Of a stretch of 64,000 nt of DNA, positions 27,101 to 38,732 are shown in pieces. The position numbers were made by a program, and so were the translations under genes. Within the stretch, counting starts at the first letter, position 1; each line of letters begins with the position of its first letter. The notes under the pieces are model-generated. The model saw nothing but the letters and a program-made list of their open reading frames with translations, had not been told where the DNA came from and did no database searches. The stretch is from the NCBI GenBank assembly GCA_905250075.1, contig CAJNOP010000003.1, forward strand, positions 1,066,395 through 1,130,394, written 5' to 3'. Origin of the DNA: Rotaria sp. Silwood1 (taxonomy: Eukaryota; Rotifera; Eurotatoria; Philodinida; Philodinidae).

Positions 27101-28286
27101 CTCCTGTAATGTTCAATAACAAACAAAAAGTACATTTCAATATAATTTTATATTATACGATTAACGATTTTTTTCTTCTCCATGGTATTATTAATAGATT
27201 TGTACAGCAGCTAAAATTCGTCGCCGATATTTAAAACCACCACCATTAGCAAAACCAACAAATCCTCTTATATCTGATCATACTTATATCAATAATAATA
27301 TTTATTTACAAAAAATTCCAGCTGATTTAGAAAAATTATATCAATGGCTTATAGAAGACTTAAGATCATCAGGAAATCCAATATCAATGGGTGAAGTATT
27401 AATAAAATATAAAGAATTAATTGAAGAAACAAATACAAATACAACACGTGAAAATATTTATCGTGAACGATTAAGACATCAATTGGAAAAATTTTATTCA
27501 AATCAATTTATATTTGTAACACCAAATAAACGTGAAGGAACATTTATTGCTCTTAATGATATTGATCATTATGTTCGACTTGCTATTAAAAATGCTAAAC
27601 AAGAAAAAGATAAAGCTACAGAAGTAAAATTTTTTAATCGAAAAACTTAAAAATTCCGTATTTATTTAATTTTTCAGGCTTCAATTCTATCGTCTATTAT
27701 TGTTCCACCAGCACCAATTGATCATAAACGTCAAACATGTGAAGCTATTATGAATGGTATTCGTAAAATTCGTTTATATATTCGTGATCCAAAACAACTT
27801 AATACATTACCATCATTATTAATTCGTAATATAATCGGTTTAATAACAACAAGTGAAAAACAATTTCATAAAATTTCACAACAATATGATTTTTATCGTA
27901 TGATTGATGAAGATTTATTTGATAATACTACTAATAATAATAACAGTGGTAATAGTAAAATATTAAATAAATTTGATAAAAATCTACGAAATATGAGTTT
28001 AGCATCAGATTTAATTAGTGCACGACATGATAATCGAATATCAGAAAAACATTTTCTATTAGCTGATGAATTTACAAAAAAAGATTTTAATTGTACACCA
28101 AAACAAATAATAACATTATTAAATCGTTATGGTCATACATGTTCATATAAAAGTTATATGAAAATGAAAGCATTAAAACAACGTACAACAAATGAATTAG
28201 GACAAGAAATTATTGAAGAAATTGAAAATATAATAAGAAATGATGACAAATCATCCGATTCAGAAATGGACTTGATGGAATTTTAA
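24114..28286 (+). CDS. protein with two tandem C-x2-C...H-x2-C modules, function unknown
   Basis: Seven exons (24114-24392, 25641-26192, 26252-26333, 26390-26425, 26993-27129, 27198-27623, 27678-28286) join in frame into 706 residues. Module 1 has C8, C11, H57, C60; module 2 has C121, C124, H169, C172. Each looks like a four-ligand zinc site around a basic helix. An acidic and Ser-rich linker follows, then a helical region from about residue 362 (ICTAAKIRRR, then LEKLYQWLIEDLR) and a C-terminal part with QIITLLNRYGHTCSY. From memory, a similar combination (C-x2-C near the N-terminus, H-x2-C, later LLNxxGHxxSY) occurs in large uncharacterised animal proteins often tied to repeats, so mobile-element ancestry is possible, but I see no transposase core. 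A decayed paralogue lies at 45995-47645. The ATG at 24114 starts three residues before the basic lead-in; an open frame continues upstream without ATG. Intron 5 contains repeat B. Confidence 0.75.
24393..25640 (+). other. intron 1 of the two-module zinc-ligand gene
   Basis: A 1.25-kb intron separating the two C-x2-C modules, with AG acceptor at 25639-25640 and matching phase. No coding content or repeat recognised. Because each module starts soon after a splice or start site and has its own exon, the second may have arisen by exon duplication. Confidence 0.6.
26575..26870 (+). repeat. dispersed repeat B, copy 1 (intronic)
   Basis: About 290 bases similar to 44400-44690. Shared words include TATGTTCTGAT, TTTATAAGATA, AAAACTATAGAAT/AAAACCATAGAAT and TTTTCGTAG. 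It lies in intron 5 of the zinc-ligand gene. The second copy is in the single intron of the tamalin-like gene, on the opposite strand relative to that gene. Confidence 0.6.
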
Positions 28287-30883
28287 TATATTTATTTTAA
28301 GTAAATCGTTGTTTCTTTTTCTTGTTGTTTTTCAAATGTAAATAGATGTAAAATAGAATATATTGTATTCGTTTGAAAGTAAATTTCTGTTCATATTGAT
28401 ATGTTGTGAACAAATTCATTCAAAAAATAGTAAATAATCTTGAACATCATATGGACACCGATTAAAATCTTGCAGTCATTCTGATATATCATGCTACTCT
28501 GAGTTAAGATCTCACGAGGAAAAGTACTCAAGTGAGGCTCGCCGTTTTGATTAATATTTTGTGTGCGTGATCTTATTCTAAAAAAATTCCTCCATAGATT
28601 TGAGCTGATACGACTTTTTTCAATAGATATCAAAATATTCATTCTTTCTATCATCATGAGAGAAATCGAGTCAATTAATCTCGAATAACATGATAAGAAA
28701 ACCAATATGTCACTCTATATCATGAGCAAAAGTAGATATAAATGAGACTAAAAAATCATAAAAGAATATCTATTGATGGCCTACTCGACAAAAATAATAA
28801 TATCATTACTGAATTTTGGATGTATAATGAGGCTTTATTCAAAAAAAAAATTGAATTAAAGAATTTCGATCCGAAATTTTGTCAGTAGATAGATCTGATG
28901 GTTCACATATATAGAATAGACCCCCTCAATATTTTACAAATTTCTCAACAGCCTTTCAGCATAATAGGACAAGTGGTTTTTCATGGATTCCTCGTTCGAT
29001 TTCCTACAAATCTACATCTAATGAAACGAATTCATTTTCTCTTAATCACACAATATTTCAATCAATTATGAATTGAAAAATAGTTCTAATGAAGTCTTCA
29101 GAAGCATTGAGAAATTAATTATTGTTGTCTATCAACAAGATATATATTGACACGACTCTGTTGAAACTCTTTATATATATATATATATATATCATTACCT
29201 TCGGTGTTTTTGCGCTTTTGATTCCATAGAAGAGGATGTTGCTTATTTTAGAGCGGATTACCATATGCTTAAAGTTTCGAAAGAGTTGCGTTAATTTCTA
29301 TCTTATTGATTAACAATAACAGTTAAGTTTTCGATCTTTCTGAAGATCTTATTAAAACTAGTTTTGAACTGATAAGTGATTGAAGTATTGTATGATTAAG
29401 AGAAACGCTAGCAAATTAACTCATAAAGTTCAATACAAAAAGCTATCGTTTAAGTGAAAGATGCAAATGCGTAGACAATCTAATGAGGGATCTATCAAAA
29501 AACAAACGTTTCGTTATGTTGAAAGGCTGCTGACAAATATGCAAGATACTAAGAGGGTCAGTCGCTAATTTTTCTTAAAATATTCTGAAAGCTTTAATTA
29601 AAATAAATGACTTTTCCGCATTAGAATGATTCTTTCAAGAGTCATACGAGTTTTATTGAAATAATTTCTCTCTGAATATGGGAGTGAAAATATTCATTTT
29701 TATCAAAAGAAGTCACATCAGTCCAAATTCTTTTAGGTTTTTTTTTAGAATAAGGTCCTCTACATGTACACATGATATCAGAGAAAATGGCATAGATTAA
29801 TTAAACACATTCTCGTGTCGATAAAAGAATCTATTATCGTGCAAGATCACACTTTTTTTTTATACGTGATTGCATTTTATTATGGTATTTTTTATACTAT
29901 TTTACTGTTCTCTAGTGTGTTGTAGCCGACTAATCGTTTATGCACCGTTCTGTACATAATGAAAATTATTACTGAAGCCATAAAATTTGCATTGTTTATC
30001 GATTAAGTTTAATCGATGAAATGAAATTGTTGAGAAGCTCATGAATAAAAAATTTCAATAAACAAAAATAGTGTTTCTTTTTATATTTGATTGATCCGAC
30101 AATATTATTTATTTGTTAAGAGCATACTACTATTTATTAAGTAGTACTTTAAAAAATGCAGTTCTCTAATTTGAATATCTCTTATTTTGTTAGAATCATG
30201 TATTATTATAAATATTTTCTTGTATGAAAAAAAAATAAATTAATTCAAGCAATATGAGCTTTTTGAAAAGCTTGTTTTGTTTAAAAAATAAATTCAACTT
30301 TTTTTCGTCAGAAACATTTATCGAAATGAACAATCTAGTTAGTAGAGTAACCAGAAGATCGAAAGGGGTAAGGCAGTGTCACACGTTACAATATCAATCA
30401 TGGTAATTATTATGTTTTTCTTTCTTCTGATTGTGGAGTAGCACACGACCTAGTTCAGCCTTGGCTATACCACTAAATCTAGTGGTGTAAATAAGGTAAG
30501 TGAATTAGAGAAAGCTACGCTACATAAATACTACTGCAAGGTTCTTACTGAAGAGTCAAGTTATGTTAAATCACTTCACTACCAACATTCTAATAACATC
30601 ACTAGAACAAACAAACGTAAAATGACATAATATTTCTGTTTCTGTCTAGTCGCTATTAAAAATTCTTTAATATTCATCATAAAAAAAAAATTAAAGACAG
30701 GTAACGAGCGCCATCTGACATGTCAAGGATATATATTCTGAACGGCTTCTGTAAGAATCGAATCCGATCTAATTTTTTTTCACGCAAATATCTATCTATC
30801 TATATATATATAGATATATAATCACCTGATAATTATTCGTTGATAGTTTATGGTTTCACAAAACTACTTGTGTTTCTACATAA
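28287..30883. other. intergenic between the zinc-ligand gene and MTMR14
   Basis: 2.6 kb without a recognisable gene. It includes a TA dinucleotide run near 29170-29193 and an ATCT/TATA run near 30788-30825 just upstream of MTMR14. The minus-strand frame at 28391-28705 has no domain or splice support. Confidence 0.5.
30708..30717 (-). promoter_or_regulatory. CAGATGGCGC motif upstream of MTMR14
   Basis: The minus strand reads CAGATGGCGC, 167 bases before the MTMR14 start codon. It matches the motif seen before DIP2 and eS28. The sequence ATGTCAAGG follows closely; TGTCAAG also occurs beside the DIP2 and tamalin sites. Confidence 0.4.
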
Positions 30884-33859
30884 ATGCAACGAACTACAGC
30901 ATCCAGACGACCTACAATGATAAAAATTGATGATATTATTGCTCTTCTTCGTATTGGTACACAAAGACAATATAATGCTCGAGAACTTCATACGACGGTT
31001 TGTTTAAGGCTTTTTTTTTGTTTTTGAAAATAACTTTTAATCTTTTATTTTTGAAGAATGCAACTATTGAATTACATGTAACTAGTCTATTTGGACAAGA
31101 TTTTGATTATCAGGTTTTTTTACAACCTTTTTTATTCGTATCGTATAATTGTATTTTATTATATAGTTAATACCTAATACCAACGGTGAATTATCATTAT
31201 ATTATCCACGACGTATTCTTTTACCTACAATAGATAAATGGTCGAATATATCAACATCAAAAATTCAAGCGACAATCGATATTCGTGATTTATTTGTTCG
31301 ATCTCGTATAGCTCGATGTCGTTCACGTTTTGTTGTTCCTGTTATATTACTCGATGGAAAAGTATGTTTCTTTTGTTTTTGAAAAAAGAATTGTTTTGTT
31401 TTAATTCTAAATAATTTTTTTTTCGTTGAAGTATATTTGTCGATCGTCAACGGTTGCTTCTTGGGGTGAAGTTTATTCTCGGTCCGGTGTTGACCGTTTA
31501 TTAGAGACAGGCAATCGAACAACAAATCCATCAATAATTGATTCTACAACAAATCCAACTGCTGTAACAAATGATCTTGATGGACCACCGACTATTGCAA
31601 TTGTTGGTGCTGCTGCTGCTGCTGCTGCTGCTGCTGCGTCTGCATCATCATCTAATGTAGAAGTCCCTCAACAAAATATATTTGATAAACTTCGTGGCGC
31701 CGATATTGATTTATTGAAAATACTTGATGTTAGTTCTATAGTTAATTTAATGGTTGAAAAAAGAAAAACAATGTTTGGTGTTAGGTAAGAATTAGATAAT
31801 TTTTGAATAAGAAAAAAGAAACATTTTAAAATTTTTTCTTAAGTGTAACATCATCAGAAAATTCAGATAAAGAAAATCGTTATCGAGATTTTCAATTATT
31901 AATTCTTCCTTATCCAGGTAACGAAAAAAAAATTCTATATCAAATCGTTTATTTATTTCTAATGTTAGGATGTGAACATTTTCGAGATTTTTCAATACAA
32001 AAATATAATGGTGAATTAATGTTTTATGATTGGTCATTACCAATTAATGATTCATCATTTCAAGTACCAGAATATCTTTCATCTCGCGTACAAACAGATT
32101 GGTCATTTTGGAAGGTAACTTATCGTAATTTTTTTTGTTAATCTTGAATTTATTGATATAGTCATGGAATTCAATAGATCTTACAAAAAATTATTTTCAA
32201 TTAATTCTTCGCCATCTCGAAACAAGTATTTTGCTTTTTATTTAAATACAGAATATAAAATATTGTATTGATTCTTTTTTTTTTGTAGATGATCATGGAC
32301 TTCTTATACATTGTATATCAGGTTGGGATCGTACACCATTATTTATATGTCTTTTACGTTTATCATTATGGGCTGATGGATGGATTCATCAATCATTAAC
32401 TGTTGAAGAAATTCTTTATTTGACATTAGCTTATGATTGGTATTTATTCGGGTATGAATTTTTATTTGTTTAATTGAATCTGAGATATGAGGTTTTCTTT
32501 TTTACTCCAATAGACATTGTTTACCAGAAAGATTACTTCGTGGTGAAGAAGTAAGTTGTTAGATTAGAATAAATAAAATAAAGAAATTTGATTTGTTTTT
32601 ACATAGATACTCTATTTTGCTTTTATGATACTTCCTCATTTGGTTTCAAATGAATTTGTTTATAAACAACCGAATAAGTATGTGTATTAGATGTTTTCTT
32701 TTTTTGCTGTATGATAAAGAAGATGGCTTCGTCTATTTATATGTCAAGTAGAATGGTCTAGTTTGTTTTTATCCTTTATAATGAATAAAGGAAGCTGTGA
32801 AAATTATCCTTAAGTAATAGAATAAGAAGATTATTTGTCGATAATGAGCCCTCGAAGCTATCAATGATGATCGAACAAAACAAGATGATCGGGATAATTT
32901 CGGGTCTTCGAGCTTGTCCGAATACATTCAATACTTAATTGAATAACAGTAAAATCGATTTGTGAAATTGATACAGTCATGTATCGATTCTTAGAAACGA
33001 GACTTTACACATACATATTCATATATTCTAATATTCTGTTCACAATAGAATTTCTAGGATATCTATTTGTTCCATACAACGATTCATTGTAGAGCTTCAT
33101 ATGAGAATAAGCAATAAAAAGAAGAAATGAAATCTATAAAGTCGCTAGTTTCCTAGTAAACCTGCTTGTATTTGTTATTGGTTTTTTAACGGCATAATTT
33201 TATATTTTTCTTTATTAGTCGTTTAGTAAATCGATAGAGTTGAAGAAATCCATTCAATGAGATTATTATTGTTTTCTTTTTGTTTATTTGATAGTGCTTC
33301 GAATCCCCAATTAACTACTGTATCTGATATAACTGAAAGTATTTATTCTATTAGGTAAATTTTTGTAACAATAGCTGTCGATTTTTTCTTCTTTAAATTA
33401 TGACTGATTATTTTAGTGCATTAAGTGATTTCGAAAATTTGAGTTCTAATTCATCATCTTTAGCTAATATACATGAAAATTCAACAATAAATTTTAATCG
33501 TAATTCCGATGACATATCATTTAATCAAAATATTGATTTCAATGCTCCTGAAACAAATGAAAACCTAGATTCGATTCCATCAACAATTCGTAAAGAAAAA
33601 TTACTTGCTGTTTCTCAACTTTTCCAATTATGTTATCGAACTGTGATACCAAATCGACTACCAACAACTACTTCCAATACAAATTTATTAGCAGACAGTT
33701 TGAGTTCATTCAATCCAAGACCAATTGGTATTGTTTTCTTATTCTTTTGTTCTTTCGGTTTAAAAAAGAAAATTTTCTATTTCTTTTTTTAATTAAGGAC
33801 GAGAAATTGCTCGTTCAATTAATAATTTTATCGGTCAATGGCGTACTCAACCTCGTTGA
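30884..33859 (+). CDS. MTMR14: MTMR14/Jumpy-type myotubularin phosphoinositide 3-phosphatase
   Basis: Phosphatidylinositol 3-phosphate (and 3,5-bisphosphate) phosphatase involved in autophagy and muscle calcium control in other animals. Thirteen exons (30884-30997, 31057-31113, 31167-31361, 31432-31784, 31844-31917, 31969-32114, 32162-32225, 32289-32451, 32514-32550, 32607-32677, 33295-33354, 33417-33727, 33798-33859) give 568 residues, against 650 in human. Family blocks: SLFGQDFDY, LIPNTNG, FVVPVILLDGKYICRSST, FDKLRGADIDLLK, LILPYPGCEHF. The catalytic C-x5-R loop HCISGWDRTP has C343 and R349, both intact. SLWADGWIH and LAYDWYLFGH follow, and the C-terminus ends GREIARSINNFIGQW. A lineage-specific insert around residues 165-200 includes an alanine run encoded by GCT repeats. 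The only long intron, before exon 11, is 617 bases and empty. Confidence 0.95.
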
Positions 33860-36312
33860 TAAATTAGTAATTGATTATTTTGTATAAGCACATTCTTTTT
33901 TAGTTAATCTTCTTCATTTCTTTATCTTTTAAGTTTGCTTGTTTTTTTTTCTGATTTATTTTTACTGTGATTTTTTTTAATTGAATGAACAGACATATAT
34001 TTGAAAATATGTCATTTTCGACCCAAAGATGAATTGTGTTGAACATTTTTTTTTGCTAAGTTTATTGTTATTTTTTATTCTTGTCAATCTTGATAGATGA
34101 CGTTCAATTGTATTTAATTAAAAAAAGTCTGAATCTAATGATTAAATATATCAATATACTAAATCTGATAACTTTTTATATTATTCGACGTAATCAACTA
34201 GATAAAATTTCAAAAACTTTTTACCTGTTGGAATTTGTAAGCACTTGAAACCATTCAATATCGTGACAAGTATCTCATAAATAAAGATTTTGTACAAGAT
34301 AGTGATGATATATTCAGTGCCCATTGTCTACCCCAGCTGTAAGAATGCACTAATTCCAACGTTGTAGTTTCAAAGATGCGCCTTTTTTTGTATTGAGAAT
34401 TCATTATTCTGCCCAGTTTTCATAATATTTCTGCATGATATTGATTGTTCTATCTGAAGTTATCATTAGATTTCATCACGTCTAAGAAGATGACATTCAG
34501 AGTCGGTCGAAATTTATGAGTTTTAAGATAAAATCTGATTGATTTCATCTAATTCTGTAACATATTTCAACTTTTCAAAGAAATCGGATAAAATGTTCAA
34601 AGTTGATCAATGCTGGTATGAATTATTGACGAAACTTTAAGTTTTGAATATATATACTCTATTTCCAACCAATTTCTGGAGCTTCATCCCACAAGTAACG
34701 TATCTGCAGTATAAATTTTAATCAATTCTGAACTTCACTGTTTTAAATTTGATGAAATATTATCATATCTTCCGATAGAGAAATCAAAACTAACGAAGGA
34801 ACTATCTTAAATGATACCTACAGCTTCAGTTTATATGGAACTCGAATGTAGAGCTCAGCAAGACTAGCAAAAACCTAAAAGAGTTCGTCGCCATAGGCAT
34901 TTATCGTCGAGTTATGATTGATTCACTAAGTTTTTGAATTAGAAAATCCTGAAAATTTCACCCAGAAAGAATATTCTTTGATCAAGATATTGAATTTTCA
35001 AAAATAGCCCTATGCCACAGACATTTCACACAAAGTGAGTTTACTTAAAAATTTAATAACTCGACGAAGGAACATACTTTTGGCTGAAACTTTCAGGGTA
35101 TTTTAAGAGTCATTAGACCTATCTATAGGCACAATTTTGGATCAAAGCTCCGTTATTCCGTCTTCCCAGGAGAATATCTGAAAATGAGTCGAAAATCTGG
35201 TAAATTGGTCATAGCTCGACACAAAATACCAAAATGAACAAACGTTTTCAAGTTTTGGGTAGTCTCACTGAGACCAGACTGTGGCTTCAGTATGAGCGCG
35301 AACGGCGTATGTCTCTTGGAGTAATTCCCTCGTGAACAGAACTATTATTAAAAAAATTGACAGAATAATGAATTTTCAATACTAAAAAAAGCAATCGTTG
35401 AAACCATGATCTAGGAATCGTTACATCGTTAACAGAGCCAGGCACAGGACAGGACACTAAGAATCCTTGTTTTGACGTTTGATCGTCGAAGTACATATTA
35501 GTTTACGAATTCTTTTTTATAGCTAATTTATTTCATGTCACTTTCAAATATGACAAACTTCAGTTTTCAATAATGACTATTATTATAAACTAGATTATTT
35601 ATTTTAATGACATGTTCATCACAGAAAACAAATATTAAAAATAATATGAACTTGCAAATTCTTATTGTCGTTATCTCAACATATAGTGAATACAATTGAT
35701 AAAAAAACAAAACAACAATGAAAAAGTACTAAATAACAAAGATGGTACACAGAAAAAAGAAATATACAAAACAGAGGCGAGTACAAGACAATGTTTTCTA
35801 TCTGTCTTGCTGCTTTAGTCTGTCTCGACAAGAAAAGATACGATTTATTCTTACCGTTCTCAATTATCAAAAATGACAACCCACATTATCATTTATAAAT
35901 CTCTCAATAATATTTTATATAGATATTTTTAAGAAAAATATTTTTCTAAATTGCCTTTATAAAACGTATCAAATCAACACGCCATTATTATGAATCATTT
36001 TATAATAGTAATGAAAGAAAGAAAGAGAAATATTTTCTTCTAAACTATAACATGACTCTAAATATGAAAAGGTAAAAAAAAAATAAAACGATTTGACACG
36101 TTCTTGCATATTTATCTGTATGTGCTTTCTTCAGTTGATTTTTATGCTTCATTGCTCGACAATAATTGCGCTCTATAATAATGTTAGTGTTTCCTTTTTA
36201 ACGCATTCAGAACGATTTGCATTAATAAATAATATAATAGAACTTGAATCTTATAAAATCTTATAATATTCAATTTAATATTTTATTCATTCTATGTTAA
36301 TAATTAAATAAA
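33860..36312. other. intergenic between MTMR14 and the ART-like gene
   Basis: 2.45 kb without a recognised gene. It contains fold-back element copy 2 (about 34830-35320). The minus-strand frames at 35287-35496 and 35676-35879 look incidental. Confidence 0.5.
34830..35320. mobile_element. fold-back element, copy 2
   Basis: Related to 3171-3750: the left arm shares GTAGAGCTC-AGCAAGA-type sequence, AAAGAGTT and CATAGGCATTTAT, and the right arm shares GTAGTCTCA-GAGA and TATGAGCGCGAACG-like sequence. The centre again folds back on itself (GAATATTCTTTGATCAAGATATTGAATTTTCA in different halves, split by mismatches). Limits are approximate. Confidence 0.45.
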
Positions 36313-38365
36313 ATGACTACGACAGTTAGTCCTTCATTAAGTCAAAATCTTGAAACATTCATTCTTATTTGGCTTGATAGTTTAGTTAATATATCCGAAG
36401 ACAATATTGATACTAAAAAATTACTTCGAAAAGCTATTACTTATGTCATACCATTTGATGATAGTGAAAAATGTATGGAATTTATTCGATCTAATTCACA
36501 CGAAAGAATTGTTTTAATTGTTAGTGGTCGATTAGGACAAATGCTAGTACCACGTATTCATGAATTTTCACAATTAATTGCAATTTATGTTTATTGTTCT
36601 GACAAAAAACGAAATGAACAATGGGCTAAAAATTTCATTAAAGTAAATTTAAATTTTGAAAATATAAAATTTTCGTTTTTATTTTTTGTTTTATGTAATA
36701 TTTTAGGTCAAAGGTGTTATTGTTGATTTAAATGAATTAGTTATACGAATAAAATCGGATCAAATCAAACGAAATGATTATAAAATTGATGAGTCATTAC
36801 CAATCAGTGTTTTTAACAAAAATTCTCAAGAAAAACCAGTTGTAGTTATAAATAATAATAATTTTATTTATTTTCAATTAATAATCGATTGTTTAAGTCG
36901 AATGAACTCAAATTTAAATGAAAAAAATGAACTTATTTTATTATGTAAGGAAGAATATAAAGACAAAAAAAAAGAATTAAGTATTATTTACGAATTTGAA
37001 GAAAATTATTCATCTGATCGCGCAATATGGTGGCTAACAAGAGACTCATTTGTTTATGAAATGTTGACTAAAGCAATTCAAGATATAAATATTGATTTAT
37101 TATATCATTTTCATTTTTTTCTTAGTGATATTCGAAAACAATTAATAGAAAATAAATATTCATTACCAATACGTACCTATCGAAGTCAATTAATGTCAAG
37201 TCAAGAAATAAAACTATTAAAGTATTCTATGGGAGAATTAATTTCTATCAATACATTTCTTTTTACAACACCAAATCGTCAACGTGCAATTGAAATGTTT
37301 CAAAATTCTGATACAAAACCGGATTTCAAACGAGTTTTATTCGAAATTGATGCTGATCCTCAACTTGAAAACATGAAACCATTTAGTGATATCACTTCAT
37401 TAAATTATTTTACTGGTGTAGATATTATACTTTTTATGGCCGGAACAATATTTCATCCAGTTGATATATGTCAAGAAAATGATATTATTATAATACAAAT
37501 GGAAGCACACAGTGATAATGATCCAACTATTAAGACAACTATTGATAATATTAAAGGAGAAGATTATGGTGATACACCAGATCTATTTTCACTTGGTTAT
37601 ATACTTTCAAAGATGAAAAAATTTGATGATGCTGAAAAGTATTATAATCGATTATTACAGGAGATGCCTAATGATCATCATTCAGTGATATGCTGTTATC
37701 AAGGCTTTGGTAGGCTAGCAATGGAAAAGCGAAATTATGATTTGAGTATTGAGTGGTATCAAAAAGCACTTGATATAAAGACATCAATATTAAGACCTGA
37801 AGATCCTGAAATTGCTTCTGCACATAGCACTATAGCAGATATTTATGTGAAGAAAAATGCATTCAATGAAGCATTTCAATCATATACTCAAGCGTTGAAA
37901 ATATGGAGTCGAGCATTAGGTAAAGATCATCCTAAAGTTGCAGCATGTTACAAAAATATTGCTGTTACATTTGAAATGCAAAATAAATATAATGAAGCCG
38001 TTGATTATTATGAAAAAGTTTTAACAATATATGAAAAAAATCCGCTTGATAATGAAGCTGATATAGCTAAATTACATAATCATATGGCAATTATATGTAC
38101 TACTATTGATGATGTTAATCAAACATTAAAACATTACAAGTTAGCTTATAAAATCCTCTCAAAAATTTATTCTAATAACCATCCAGATGCGATAACAGCA
38201 TTGAAAAATATTGGTTATACGTATGAAGCAGCTGGTCATTTCAAGGAAGCTCTAGCATATTATGAAAAAATAGCTTCAATACATCATCAACTATTACCTT
38301 CAAATCATCCTGAAGTTGTTGGAATTCAAGGAGATATTAAACGTGTACATTCACAATTGAAATAA
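36313..38365 (+). CDS. ART-like/TPR protein of the bdelloid-expanded family, probably non-catalytic
   Basis: Two exons (36313-36642 and 36707-38365) give 662 residues. The N-terminal 175 residues match the conserved domain that precedes the ADP-ribosyltransferase fold in this family (DSEKCMEFI, ERIVLIVSGRLGQMLVP, VKGVIVDLNEL). The middle carries AIWWLTRDSFVYEML and an ART-like fold: R269 in YRSQ, GELISINTFLFTT where active enzymes have F-x-S-T-S, and VDIILFM at 348-354 where the catalytic E-x-E stands. Both glutamates are thus absent, so mono-ADP-ribosyl transfer is unlikely. From about residue 390 there are six kinesin-light-chain-like TPRs, several with D/NHP between helices (GKDHPKVAACYKNIA, SNNHPDAITALKNIG), which should bind partner proteins. 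The single ATG precedes a plausible N-terminus. AATAAA overlaps the stop codon. Cytosolic by lack of signal or membrane segments. Confidence 0.85.
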
Positions 38366-38732
38366 AACAAAATATTCAATGTTCAATTGATTTATTTTGA
38401 TTGTAATAATTAAGAAAAAAAAACAGTCTTTCGTACTTTTTATTTTCACTTTTGTTTTCAATACGAAGATGACAAATAATAATAATAATAATAAATTATC
38501 TTTTATTTTCGAATCGTTGAAATACGAACTATTTAATCACATGTTCATAGATCGATATCAACGACATAATAAAAAATTTATGATTTATATAGTGTTGTTC
38601 TATGTAATGTAAACATTTGTCTTTATTTTTCATTGATTAAATAATTTTCTGTTCTTTGTCTTATTTCTTTTTCTATTTTATTTCATTTCTCATGTATAAC
38701 AATATTATTGCTTTACCGTAAACGAAAACATC
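38366..38732. other. short intergenic spacer
   Basis: AT-rich 367-base spacer. The frame at 38397-38612 is dominated by AAT repeats and is not supported as a gene. It must contain the 3' end of the ART-like gene and the promoter of the PAN-like gene. Confidence 0.5.

Noticed and set aside
29170-29193. TA dinucleotide run
   Set aside because: Ordinary microsatellite; nothing further to report.
30708-30717. Reading the ATGGCG motif as a CTCF site
   Set aside because: The shared core is AGATGGCG with a preceding A or C, closer to YY1; the wider CTCF consensus is not matched at most sites.
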